Assembly: GCF_003627955.1 (NCBI RefSeq)
Contig: NZ_RBWS01000023.1
Coordinates: forward strand, 1-64,000
Length of the DNA: 64,000 nt
Origin: Sphingobacterium puteale
GTDB taxonomy: Bacteria; Bacteroidota; Bacteroidia; Sphingobacteriales; Sphingobacteriaceae
Direction of reading: 5' to 3'
Each line of letters opens with the position of its first letter. Position 1 is the stretch's first letter. Shown piece after piece: positions 16,454-25,245 of this stretch. The notes under the pieces were generated by a model that was not told the DNA's origin, searched no databases, and worked only from the letters and a program-made list of their open reading frames with translations. Made by a program: the position numbers and the translations under genes.

Positions 16454-19159
16454 TTAAAAATTCAGTAATACATTAAAACCAAAAGTTTTCATCAACGGTG
16501 AGTTAAAGTAATCCAATCCAACCGCATTACTCTGTCCCAACAAGGATGAGCCCGGAAAATTACCTTTATATTTACTCCAATACATCAAATTTTCGGCATA
16601 AAGAATTAAGTCAATTTTTTGGAGATAGTGCCATGATATATCAAAACTACGTGAAAGATTCACTTTGGAAAGTCGTAGGTAGCTTGCGTCTTCGATAGCC
16701 TCTTCAGCGACTCCCGATATCCCATAGCGCACCCACCTATTAAGGTCTGTGCTTTCGCCCGGATCATAGTAATCAACCCGTTTATTATTTTTATTTCCCT
16801 GTGGATCAATTCCCGGGAACAACTGATTTTTCAGCAATCGCTCAGTGGCGGTTTCCCTTGAGCGTCCCATATAATTGAGCGTTTGCCGTGTCCCATTCCA
16901 GACCTTACCGCCCTTGCTCCATTCGAGATCAACATCCAAACGGAATCCTTTATATTGCAAAGTATTGCCAAAGATGAAAGAAAAATCGGGATTTGGGTTT
17001 CCCAGAATCTTTTGCTCAGGGGACATAATGGGATAGCCATCGCCATCAATCTGGAGTTGACCATCTGAGGTACGTTCGTAGACGGTTCCCACTATCACTC
17101 CGATCGGCTGGTTGACAATATAGTTTTTACTGATTTCCTGCATACCAGCTATTTGGACACGATCAGCTGCCACATGAATTTTGTCAACCTTATTGATATA
17201 ACGGTGAAAATCCAGTCTCGGCGACCAAACTACATTACTATTATAAACGCCAAACTGAGAAGAAAGAGCAATTCGAAATCCTTTTTGTTGATAGTCGACT
17301 ACGTTGTTTAGTTTATATTGATTGCCTTGCAACAGCGGCGCATAACCATTTTTCACATAAAACTGATAAAAACTTCCATCGAGGTTCCAAAACTTTCGTT
17401 TGAGAGAAGCACCAAACTCATAATTGATCTTCCTTTGCAGTTTATCCACAGGGCTCCATAACAGCAATTCATCCATCGGCAAGAAAGATTGAAAATCCTT
17501 GATGGAATATCGCATCAGACTAAATTGTATATCATTATTGATCTGGTTGGGCTCAAGGTGCGAAAGGTCGAATTTTGTCCACACATTACTGATAATATTT
17601 TCCCAATCAAATAGATCGAATTCAAACCTCCTTTTCACCTGACCAACAAAATTAAAGGCGGTCTTATTTTTACTCTTGTCGTTTATCAGTATACTTGGTA
17701 ACAAGTCCAAATTCCAGTTGGCATTATAGCCGCCAAATTCTTTTGCTACCAATCCAGCTTGAAATTCCAAAGATTGATGTACCAATGAAACCGGAGCAAA
17801 ATCTGTTTTTGATCTTTCCAATGACATCCACTGTTTTTTGTGCCAAAAATTTCCTTGTAGATACAACTTTTTATTTTCACCCAGATAGTACTTTCCCTGA
17901 ACATTTGTGTCAAACAGTTTTGTTTTTAATCTACGATTGACAAATACATTCCTATTCATTCCGCTCACGCTTCCTACCAGACCATAGTTCAGTTTATTTT
18001 GTTGGTATTGATAGTTGAGTTGTGCGCCCAAGAAAAATCGGCTATGATCCCAGTCATATTTCAGTGCGCCTATGTATTTCTGGTTGAATTGGTTGTCCCG
18101 ATTATTTTGGAACAGATACCAAGGATTAGTATAAACATCGGAAATAATGGAAGTAGGCTGTGCTTTAGCGTCAACATTGACCGGAGACAGGTATGCTCCC
18201 ATAAGGACATTGGCGTAGTTATTGCCTACCATGGGCATATCTTCATCGGATTGATTGAATTTATTCAGTACCTGAAAATGATGTTCAACGCCAAAATAGC
18301 GCGAGTAATTCAGCTGCGTTCCCCAGAACTTAGCCCGATTCGGGTCAAAGAGGCCCTGCTTCTTGGAATATTCAATTTCACCATAGAATTTACCCACACC
18401 ATCTTTATTATAGGTCATATCCAACGTGGTAGAGCTGTGATGGCCTTTGCGATATACATTTTTGTTGTTATAAAAACCAGGCAGGTCAATTTGGGCGACA
18501 GAAGGTCCCCAGCTATAAGGAACGTCATTCGAGGCAATCAATAGTCCGTCTTTCGCGCGCCCCTGAACATAATCAGTTTGCAGTCTGACGCGGTCATCAG
18601 CTTTACTGACCGATCCCCCAAGCGTCAGATTGATATCAAGCAGTCCATAGCCCGGTTTTTGATTTTGATGGATGTAAATCCGATTTCCTTTCTCCGTCAT
18701 ACTGTAATAAGCTCCCCCCTTATTTCTAAAGACCACAGGTCTTGTGGATACGATCGTCGAGGTATCCAATGGAAATAAATTCAGATCGGTATGCTGTTCT
18801 CTTGCCGCCACAAGTTCCACAAGATATCCTCCGGACTTAGCAAAGGGATCCGACCGAAACTCATATAATAGGTAAGTCGTTGGTAGCTGAACTGGATATT
18901 TCCATAACTGTATTTTATCACGATCATTGAGATCCATTCCAAATACACCATTGACATCAGTGCGTATCAGTTTCCGTGTATGTAATCCGGTATTCAGTTC
19001 GGCAAAACTGGATACGATATTGTCAGCAACACGAATCACCGCTGCATCTTTCAATGGCCTTCCAACAGCGTCTGTAATCTTACCTTCGTAATGTTGTACC
19101 TGACCAAATAGCATCTGAGTAACACAGAGAAATAAACACAAAGAGGTATACTTTATCAT
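16454..19159 (-). CDS. SusC/RagA-like outer-membrane beta-barrel apparently lacking the plug domain
   Basis: From the ATG at 19159 the protein has 901 residues with a signal peptide ending MLFGQ; an in-frame ATG at 19216 adds 19 residues that spoil it. An N-terminal carboxypeptidase-regulatory-like fold (EGKITDAVGRPLKDAAV) leads into SusC barrel landmarks: a SWGP motif near 210, VGTVYERTSDGQLQIDGDGY, LGNPNPDFSFIFGNTLQYKG and the C-terminal YAENLMYWSKYKGNFPG with final aromatic NF. Between them I find no FVVDGV, KDASAxxxYGxRAANG or ITTKxG segment, so the plug seems absent. Those pieces occur in the next gene. No SusD gene is adjacent, so classic glycan import is unlikely. Confidence 0.8.
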   Translation of the reverse strand: MIKYTSLCLFLCVTQMLFGQVQHYEGKITDAVGRPLKDAAVIRVADNIVSSFAELNTGLHTRKLIRTDVNGVFGMDLNDRDKIQLWKYPVQLPTTYLLYEFRSDPFAKSGGYLVELVAAREQHTDLNLFPLDTSTIVSTRPVVFRNKGGAYYSMTEKGNRIYIHQNQKPGYGLLDINLTLGGSVSKADDRVRLQTDYVQGRAKDGLLIASNDVPYSWGPSVAQIDLPGFYNNKNVYRKGHHSSTTLDMTYNKDGVGKFYGEIEYSKKQGLFDPNRAKFWGTQLNYSRYFGVEHHFQVLNKFNQSDEDMPMVGNNYANVLMGAYLSPVNVDAKAQPTSIISDVYTNPWYLFQNNRDNQFNQKYIGALKYDWDHSRFFLGAQLNYQYQQNKLNYGLVGSVSGMNRNVFVNRRLKTKLFDTNVQGKYYLGENKKLYLQGNFWHKKQWMSLERSKTDFAPVSLVHQSLEFQAGLVAKEFGGYNANWNLDLLPSILINDKSKNKTAFNFVGQVKRRFEFDLFDWENIISNVWTKFDLSHLEPNQINNDIQFSLMRYSIKDFQSFLPMDELLLWSPVDKLQRKINYEFGASLKRKFWNLDGSFYQFYVKNGYAPLLQGNQYKLNNVVDYQQKGFRIALSSQFGVYNSNVVWSPRLDFHRYINKVDKIHVAADRVQIAGMQEISKNYIVNQPIGVIVGTVYERTSDGQLQIDGDGYPIMSPEQKILGNPNPDFSFIFGNTLQYKGFRLDVDLEWSKGGKVWNGTRQTLNYMGRSRETATERLLKNQLFPGIDPQGNKNNKRVDYYDPGESTDLNRWVRYGISGVAEEAIEDASYLRLSKVNLSRSFDISWHYLQKIDLILYAENLMYWSKYKGNFPGSSLLGQSNAVGLDYFNSPLMKTFGFNVLLNF

Positions 19160-19357
19160 CTTTTCAAGTAATAATTTGGACAGGGATGCAGCAGGCAACG
19201 GAATTCCATAACGCATATTATTTTTTTTGAGATTTTTTAAAGAACTCGGTTAAATAACTTTTCGGATAAAAATAGAATAAAAAAAACAATAAATTTATAT
19301 TATTTTGGCAGTGAACTATCCTTGCGATCGTTCGCATTATTAAATTGAACGGAGACC

Positions 19358-20839
19358 ATGCGTATAACCCAAAGAACCAAACGTTATTCATTTCTAACCT
19401 TGCTTATTCTTTTAGTGGTTATTGCATTCCCCATTATCCATCTACTCAAAACCAAATGGAGAGAAACCGATAATCACAGGGTCCTTCCTTCGCGGCATGT
19501 GGATGATGCCAGCGCACTTAATCTGACCAGCGTCGATACCATCATTGCTATACCAAAAGACAGGTCGGCTATTGAAAATCAATTGCGGCAAATTCTGCAT
19601 TATGCAAATACCAAGAGGTTAAAAATAGCGTTGGCCGGAGCCCGTCACAGTATGGGCGGGCATACAATGTATCCGGATGGTATAGTGATCAATATGCTCC
19701 CTTATAACCACATGCAGCTTGACACGGTAAACAATATACTGAGTATCGGATCAGGTGCACTTTGGACGGATGCCATTCACTACTTAGACCGTTATGGTAA
19801 ATCAATTGCAGTGATGCAAGCTTTTAGTTCATTTTCTGTTGGTGGATCACTGAGTGTCAATGGACATGGATGGCAAAAGAATTCGCCGCCCTTAGCTTCC
19901 AGCGTACTTTCTTTCACATTAATGAATGCCCAAGGTCAGGTACTCCACTGCAGCCGCGACGAGAACACGGAACTGTTTCATCATGTGCTTGGTGGATATG
20001 GCCTATTTGGTATTATACTCGATGTAAAGCTCAAAGTTGTCGATAATCAGTCCCTAAAATATCATTACGTCAACTTAGCTCCAGAAAATTATACGAAGTA
20101 TTATAAAAAATATATTCTTGACAATCCAAAAGTAAATCTGGTTTTTGGACGATTACGCGTTTCCAAAAAACATTTTCTAGCGGAGGCAACGCTCAATTAT
20201 TTTGAACAGACAGAAGAACTGCCGATACAGCTATCCCGACAGGAAAAGAAAATTGAAGAAACCAAAAGACTGATATTTAGGGGTAGTGTCAATAGCGAAT
20301 ATGGAAAGCGGCTCCGCTGGGATCTTGAAACATCTTCAGCCATTCCTGCACGGCATATCACATTTACCCGAAATGAGATCATGGATAGCCAAGTCTCCTT
20401 GATCGAAAACAAAGATACCACATCGACGGATCTGCTCCACGAATACTTTATTCCTGAACGAAATTTCATGAATTTTATTCAGGACATAAAACCTATTTTA
20501 TTAAAATCGGAGCTGGATTTGCTGAACATTACCATCCGCGCCGTCAATCGGGACCATGACGCCTATTTAAATTATGCACGGGAAGACGTATTTGGTTTTG
20601 TGCTCTTATTCAATCAAAAAAAAACAGCCCTACAAGAGGCTGATATGTATAGCCTCACGAATCTTCTGGTCGATGCGGCCATTAAAAACGAGGGGACATA
20701 CTATCTCCCCTATCGCCTACATATCGCAAAAGACAAAATGAGAAAAGCCTATCCGCAAGCAGATAGTTTTTTCAGAACTAAAACAAAATACGACCCGTCG
20801 GAACTCTTCAACAACAAGTTTTATAGACACTATAAATAA
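19358..20839 (+). CDS. FAD-linked oxidase (FAD_binding_4; aldonolactone oxidase-like), membrane-anchored
   Basis: The 493-residue protein has one N-terminal membrane segment (about 11-30) and an FAD-binding PCMH domain: LKIALAGARHSMGGHTMYP, ILSIGSGALWTDAI, SFSVGGSLSVNGHG and GGYGLFGIILDVKL. This resembles L-gulonolactone/D-arabinonolactone oxidases and sugar-alcohol oxidases. The C-terminal half holds a cap domain ending YDPSELFNNKFYRHY, the usual ALO-type finish where the flavoprotein contacts FAD. It probably oxidises a sugar lactone or alcohol on the periplasmic side, but the substrate is unknown. It diverges from the barrel gene with about 200 bases between. Confidence 0.8.
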   Translation: MRITQRTKRYSFLTLLILLVVIAFPIIHLLKTKWRETDNHRVLPSRHVDDASALNLTSVDTIIAIPKDRSAIENQLRQILHYANTKRLKIALAGARHSMGGHTMYPDGIVINMLPYNHMQLDTVNNILSIGSGALWTDAIHYLDRYGKSIAVMQAFSSFSVGGSLSVNGHGWQKNSPPLASSVLSFTLMNAQGQVLHCSRDENTELFHHVLGGYGLFGIILDVKLKVVDNQSLKYHYVNLAPENYTKYYKKYILDNPKVNLVFGRLRVSKKHFLAEATLNYFEQTEELPIQLSRQEKKIEETKRLIFRGSVNSEYGKRLRWDLETSSAIPARHITFTRNEIMDSQVSLIENKDTTSTDLLHEYFIPERNFMNFIQDIKPILLKSELDLLNITIRAVNRDHDAYLNYAREDVFGFVLLFNQKKTALQEADMYSLTNLLVDAAIKNEGTYYLPYRLHIAKDKMRKAYPQADSFFRTKTKYDPSELFNNKFYRHYK

Positions 20840-20857
20840 TCCACAAGACCTGACCAA

Positions 20858-21676
20858 TTATATGGAGATGGTCAACAGCGGAACATCCAGGCCTGAGGCC
20901 ATCATGCGCGTTTTGCTTCGATGTGTCAGTGAATTCCAGAAACCATATTTATAGGGAATCATGACCAAAAGATCAGTATTACTTTCTTTAACCTCATCAC
21001 GAATGGCTTTGACCACCTCATTAGACGTTACATTTTTATAATAATAACTGACGATGCCCATGACGTCTCCGATTGCCGCTCGGGTTTCATTTCCCTTTTC
21101 TTCATTTAGCTGCTCAACGGTTTTACGGATATTAAGCACTTCCAATACGGCATTAAAGTCAGTTGCGAAATCTTTCACCTTTTCAAGAATTTCTTTTTGC
21201 ACTCCGCGTACGATGTCGCAGGCGAAGAGGATATGCTTAAGCCCACTAAATTGTGCTCCAAGCGGAACAGATAGAATAGGAATTTTTAGTTTACTAATGG
21301 CCGACGTAGTTGTATTACCCAACATATCCTGGTCAAACGAGCGTTTGGCCATACCCATGACCAATAGGTCGGCACCTGTCTCCTGAATGCATTTTGTAAT
21401 CTGATCGTAGAATAAACCCGTTGCCAGATAAGGAACAGCAGGCACCCCGCTTTGCCGCGTGATACCCTCCGCTTTATGGGTTAAAATCTTGTTTTGATGT
21501 TCAAAAATTTTGAACATGGAATCGGGAGAAAGACGTGCGTTCATCGCATGTATCGAGGGGTTCTGCAGTGAGAACAAGATGATCTCATATTTTTTACCAG
21601 CGAAAACTTCGAGTATAAACTTTAGGGCATGTTCTGCCTCTTCAGCATAGTCTGTAGCAACAATAATCCGTTTCAT
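20858..21676 (-). CDS. universal stress protein with two tandem UspA domains
   Basis: The 272-residue cytoplasmic protein consists of two UspA folds. The first begins MKRIIVATDYAEEAEHAL and carries a GMAKRSFDQDMLGNTTTSAI segment close to the G-x2-G-x9-GS/T nucleotide-binding motif. The second begins near LKHILFACDI at about 145 and is more divergent, ending SRMMASGLDVPLLTI-like. Tandem Usp proteins are common in Bacteroidota and are linked to stress and stationary phase. It converges on the FAD oxidase gene with only 18 bases between, and nothing suggests an operon. Confidence 0.85.
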   Translation of the reverse strand: MKRIIVATDYAEEAEHALKFILEVFAGKKYEIILFSLQNPSIHAMNARLSPDSMFKIFEHQNKILTHKAEGITRQSGVPAVPYLATGLFYDQITKCIQETGADLLVMGMAKRSFDQDMLGNTTTSAISKLKIPILSVPLGAQFSGLKHILFACDIVRGVQKEILEKVKDFATDFNAVLEVLNIRKTVEQLNEEKGNETRAAIGDVMGIVSYYYKNVTSNEVVKAIRDEVKESNTDLLVMIPYKYGFWNSLTHRSKTRMMASGLDVPLLTISI

Positions 21677-21794
21677 ATTTTCCGTTTTTATACGATTAAA
21701 AAATCCTTTTTTAATACACTCAAGTTAACGAAAAATAATAAATCCATCAACCGGACAATTGTCTCAGCATCGTCAATTTTCTCCCGATTAATGG

Positions 21795-22682
21795 CTATTT
21801 AGAATAACTGGCCTTTACAAAAGGAGCCCTTTTTAGGTAGTCTATACTTTGCTCAAGACCTGTGTAAATATCATTATGTGTTTCTTCCAATTCAACAAAC
21901 AAGTATTTCAGTCCACCTGTTTTGACATTGTTAAAGATCGCATCAAATCCGACCATTCCACTTTGACCGATTTCACGGTGATCTTTAATATGTAAAGCCT
22001 TAAATCTACCCGCATATTTGTTGAAGTAATCAACCGGACTGACATCACCGATTACAGCCCAGTAGACATCCATTTCGAAGAATACATTTTCGGGATTGGT
22101 ATGCTCCAGCATGTAATCGTACATTACTTTATCTTCAACCTTTTTGAATTCATGAGCGTGGTTGTGGTATCCATAAAGCAACCCCTGTTCACGGCATTTT
22201 GCCCCCACAGCATCCAGATAACGGCATTGTGTTTCCAAGTCTTTGAGTGTCTTAGGCACATCCATCCAAGGCGTCACAATATATTTCATGCCAGCAGCCT
22301 TGTGGGTAGCGATACATTGGTCCCACCATTTCAAGGATTCGGAGAAATCTCCGGAGGCAAGCTCCTGCGCAGACAATGTTTTGGTTGCATGGGAAGAAAG
22401 GACCTTCATCCCTGCTTTTTCTACCTTGGCCTTAAATTCCTGCGGGCTCAGATTGTATAGCTTGCCGTCATTATAACCAGCAGCTTCTACGCCTGTATAC
22501 CCAAGTGCGGCGATCTTTTGTAAAATTTGATCGAAATTTGGGTTCTTGCTGATTTCCTCACGTACGGAGTACAACTGTAGACCAATTTCTTTCTTTGCGG
22601 CTTTCTGTTGCGCAAAAGTCGGATTAACGGCTAATAGCATACAGCCAGCCATGAATGATCCGATAAGCGTTCTTCTTTTCAT
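21795..22682 (-). CDS. secreted sugar phosphate isomerase/epimerase-like TIM barrel
   Basis: The 295-residue protein starts with a signal peptide (MKRRTLIGSFMAG to TFAQ, residues 1-25), so it acts in the periplasm. The body is an AP endonuclease family 2 barrel: IGLQLYSVREE, GYTGVEAAGY, YGYHNHAHEF, FFEMDVYWAVIGD, ALHIKDH and LFVELEE, with Glu, Asp and His residues at the expected metal positions. Periplasmic members of this group are found with DUF1080 hydrolases and Gfo/Idh proteins in 3-keto-glycoside degradation. Here it is not beside them, but a DUF1080 gene is in the same window at 60.2 kb. It is monocistronic as far as can be seen. Confidence 0.85.
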   Translation of the reverse strand: MKRRTLIGSFMAGCMLLAVNPTFAQQKAAKKEIGLQLYSVREEISKNPNFDQILQKIAALGYTGVEAAGYNDGKLYNLSPQEFKAKVEKAGMKVLSSHATKTLSAQELASGDFSESLKWWDQCIATHKAAGMKYIVTPWMDVPKTLKDLETQCRYLDAVGAKCREQGLLYGYHNHAHEFKKVEDKVMYDYMLEHTNPENVFFEMDVYWAVIGDVSPVDYFNKYAGRFKALHIKDHREIGQSGMVGFDAIFNNVKTGGLKYLFVELEETHNDIYTGLEQSIDYLKRAPFVKASYSK

Positions 22683-22939
22683 GTGTTTTATTTATTACCG
22701 ACCTATCCAACACGAAAGTTATGGTAAACATACGTTTACGGGTTGTTTAGGTTTATTCGTGTTAAGTGCAGTTGCAATGTATGCAAATACTCTAAAAAAC
22801 GCAATGCTTTTGGACTTTATTTATTCACACCGCCTGTTTTCCATAGCGAGAGGAATCTTTTTTCTTCCAAAAAAAATTGAACATCTTAAACGATTTACCT
22901 ACCAAACATGTTCTATGCATAGGACAATATGAAATAAAG

Positions 22940-23122
22940 ATGGAAAATCAATTCACTACCCCAGAGCATAGCCAGGACAAGCCAGAGGAAAAATTACCCG
23001 ATGTAGCCGTTGAAGAAAAAGACGATGCGCCTGCGGGCCGAAATATCAAACGCACATTAATTATTGCCGTTTGTGTGCTGATTGTATTTTATTTGATCTA
23101 TTATTTTATGAGTGACCATTAA
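22940..23122 (+). CDS. small single-pass membrane protein, unknown function
   Basis: The 60-residue protein begins at the ATG at 22940 (MENQFTTPEH) and has an acidic, lysine- and proline-rich first half, then a basic step (GRNIKRT) and one membrane helix (about 37-56, LIIAVCVLIVFYLIYYF). The positive charges before the helix predict the acidic half in the cytoplasm and the C-terminus outside. I do not recognise a family. It has no clear partner: it diverges from the epimerase gene and is followed by a long spacer. The coding call rests on its consistent composition and helix, so it is moderately sure. Confidence 0.55.
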   Translation: MENQFTTPEHSQDKPEEKLPDVAVEEKDDAPAGRNIKRTLIIAVCVLIVFYLIYYFMSDH

Positions 23123-23661
23123 GCATTGAATTCGCTTTTCTTCATAATTTGCTAGTTATATCGGAGATTTCCATCTTATCGGCTCACGGATCGGTAAGAT
23201 GTAACCATTCGTTGTAATCGGAGCGCTGGATATAAGCAAGTAGCAAAGTAATCGTTGCTTGGTTAACAGGCAGTTCTGCAAAGAAGGAACACGCAAGTAC
23301 AACAAGCATGGGAAACTATAAAGATTATCAGAAGAAGCAGTAAATAGTTGCATGTTGCAACTTACCACAGCTCCGGCGGAACTTGACGGATTCTTGGAAA
23401 CCAAAGCTGGGCAAGTCGACTTATTTTTTGTTTACATGTTTTTCAATTGGTATCCCGGAATGTACTATAGGATATCGATATAGGGCTGTTACGCAATCCT
23501 CGTCTCTGTTATATAATAATATTTTTTTAAAAATTTCTTAATAAAACCACGTATATAACTGATGTCTTCGTAAATCCATCTCAAAACAAATATAAAAAAA
23601 AGCAATTATTTAATCAAAATAATAAACATTATTTTGCGCAAATTCTCATTCAATTCGTCAT
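23123..23661. other. intergenic region, no gene seen
   Basis: About 540 bases with stop codons in most frames. A 249-base open frame exists on the minus strand (23156-23404), but it lacks recognisable domains or good composition. A hairpin, CATCTTATCG (23172-23181) with CGGTAAGATG (23192-23201), has one G-U pair and no T-run. The right part is very AT-rich and likely holds the promoter of the XRE gene. Confidence 0.5.
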
Positions 23662-24165
23662 ATGACGGAGAAAGACAGAGAAAAACTCGCATCGATTGGT
23701 CTGCGCTTCCGTGCACGGCGCAACGAATTATACTATTCTTTAAGGGATCTATCTAATTTAACCGGTATTTCTACCGGGACACTGAATGGTATAGAAAAGG
23801 GCAAAGACCTGACCTTAACCAATTTTTTGGTACTATGTCATAGCCTCCAGATCCAGCCCAAAACATTCTTTGAAAATGATATCGCATTTGATTCTCCATA
23901 TTCCCTTCCTCCTGAAGTACAGGAACGAATTGCTGTCAGCAAAAATTTGGATAACCTAGTGTATAATTCAGATTTCTTTAATACACCTAAGCGTGTGGCA
24001 GAAGTTCTACATGAATTGGGAATTGATAGAAGTCAAAGCAATAAATTCTCAGTATACCTCTCCGCTTATTGCGAAGAAGGCGCACTTGAATATGAACAAC
24101 TACATAACTATAAGAAATACCGGAAGAAAAGAAGCTTTACTTCGAAAGCTCCCGAAAACGGTTAG
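23662..24165 (+). CDS. XRE-family helix-turn-helix regulator
   Basis: The 167-residue protein has an N-terminal Cro/C1-type helix-turn-helix (residues about 10-65: LRFRARRNELYYSLRDLSNL, TGISTGTLNGIEKGK, then LTNFLVLCHSLQI). The remaining 100 residues, including KRVAEVLHELGIDRSQSN, match no domain I know and may mediate dimerisation or winged contacts. It has no toxin or phage gene beside it. The two following genes are of unknown function, and a palindrome with DnaA-box-like arms lies about 90 bases after its stop. Confidence 0.8.
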   Translation: MTEKDREKLASIGLRFRARRNELYYSLRDLSNLTGISTGTLNGIEKGKDLTLTNFLVLCHSLQIQPKTFFENDIAFDSPYSLPPEVQERIAVSKNLDNLVYNSDFFNTPKRVAEVLHELGIDRSQSNKFSVYLSAYCEEGALEYEQLHNYKKYRKKRSFTSKAPENG

Positions 24166-24255
24166 CTCTTTTGAAAGTCTTCAGGTCGTTAAAGCACCAT
24201 ATCTCCGTAAGACCTTCAGTGCTTTCTTATGGCCCACATCAGACTTACCAACATG

Positions 24256-24276
24256 TTATCCACATTGTATGGATAA
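24256..24276. repeat. palindrome made of two facing DnaA-box-like sequences
   Basis: TTATCCACA (24256-24264) is an exact match to the consensus DnaA box, and TATGGATAA (24268-24276) is the inverse of TTATCCATA, one base off. Together they form TTATCCA-cattgta-TGGATAA, a perfect 7+7+7 inverted repeat. It may be a binding site or a chance hairpin. Confidence 0.4.
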
Positions 24277-24430
24277 CTCTTATCTTCCAATGAGCACCAC
24301 TTATTCTTCAATCTTCCTGTTCGGACAGCCATAGGTACAAAATATTTCCTACATTTTTTTTAAAAAATCTGTAACACAATGTTCAGACACCATACTAATT
24401 TAAAAAATAAACATACTAAACTAGACAATT

Positions 24431-24925
24431 ATGGAAAAGCGATCTATTTACAGCTGGAAAAACAATTTATTGGGAAATAAATCAAAACTATATAACAATG
24501 ATACCCTGATCGGCTCATTGGAATCCAATGACTGGACACTAGATGCCAATGTTTCTATCCGCTCAGACCAATATAGTTTTAAAAATAAAGGTCTTTTCAA
24601 CCCATATACTGAAATACGCAATAAACAGGGTGAACTAATCGGTGACATCGAATACAACAACTGGACAGGAGGAGCAACCATTAGTCTAATTGACAAAAAA
24701 TACAAGTGGAGTACTCGTAATATGTGGATGTCGGCCTGGAAAATCGAAGATGAACAGGGACAAATTGTTGAAGTAAGTCCTTCTGTCATGGGGAATGGCG
24801 GAACAATAGAAAGCATTGAAAACAGCGAGCTATTATTATCAATCAGTCTATATCTCCAGAAAAGAGTTGCGGTGATGTATTCAATGGTTACACTTATTCC
24901 CGTCTTCGCAATACTCTTATTTTAA
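24431..24925 (+). CDS. unknown protein with beta-repeat body and C-terminal membrane helix
   Basis: I do not recognise this 164-residue protein with certainty. The body is built of repeating strand pairs with similar turns: DTLIGSLESNDWTLDANVSI, KQGELIGDIEYNNWTGGATI and KIEDEQGQIVEVSP, a pattern that recalls the tubby/LURP-one (phospholipid scramblase-like) barrel. A hydrophobic C-terminal helix (about 146-164, AVMYSMVTLIPVFAILLF) would anchor it in the membrane with the barrel in the cytoplasm. It is followed by a strong terminator and preceded by a 265-base spacer, so it is a single-gene unit. Confidence 0.6.
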   Translation: MEKRSIYSWKNNLLGNKSKLYNNDTLIGSLESNDWTLDANVSIRSDQYSFKNKGLFNPYTEIRNKQGELIGDIEYNNWTGGATISLIDKKYKWSTRNMWMSAWKIEDEQGQIVEVSPSVMGNGGTIESIENSELLLSISLYLQKRVAVMYSMVTLIPVFAILLF

Positions 24926-24963
24926 TCAGTCTCAACGACATTCATTACGACTTCATATCATAT

Positions 24964-24991
24964 AAAACAGGCGAAATGCCTGTTTTTTTTT
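24964..24991 (+). terminator. rho-independent terminator of the 24431 gene
   Basis: AAAACAGGC (24964-24972) pairs with GCCTGTTTT (24978-24986) around GAAAT and runs into nine T bases. This is a clear terminator 38 bases after the stop codon. Confidence 0.85.
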
Positions 24992-25245
24992 GTACTAATC
25001 ACAAGCCACAGACCTCTCCCATTCAATACTAAGACTTTTCTTCAACTAGGGATCATGCTCTCATTTAATAGGGATTTCATACGGACCTCATTCGGACTTT
25101 ACACGGACCTCATTCGGATGAAAGCGTATAATCTCCCTGTCATACACCTGTTTTGTATCAGTTAATTTACAATAAATATACTGCTTGATGTAAACTTTCC
25201 CCCTACTTGTCTGTTAAAAGAATCAAACAAATTATAAATGAATTT
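24992..25245. other. spacer upstream of the DUF6266 gene
   Basis: Apart from the phased CGGA repeats and the preceding terminator, this spacer shows no gene. A TTG-initiated frame joins the DUF6266 frame from 25207, but the ATG at 25246 gives the family's usual N-terminus. The promoter probably lies between the repeats and 25246. Confidence 0.5.
25081..25118 (+). repeat. CGGA repeats phased every 11 bases upstream of the DUF6266 gene
   Basis: ACGGACCTCATTCGGA occurs twice (25081-25096 and 25103-25118). Within these, CGGA stands at 25082, 25093, 25104 and 25115, exactly 11 bases apart, so all four face the same side of the helix. The array ends about 130 bases before the DUF6266 start. It may be a multi-site operator or a recombination/repeat element linked to this gene family. 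Confidence 0.6.

Noticed and set aside
23156..23404. 82-residue frame on the minus strand in the spacer before the XRE gene
   Set aside because: There is no recognisable domain, no good start context and unusual composition; I treat it as non-coding.
23993..24334. 113-residue frame overlapping the end of the XRE gene
   Set aside because: It reads the XRE coding sequence in another frame and has no independent support.
25081..25118. CRISPR array
   Set aside because: The repeated units are about 16 bases, only two full copies exist and the spacer is 6 bases; no cas gene is present.
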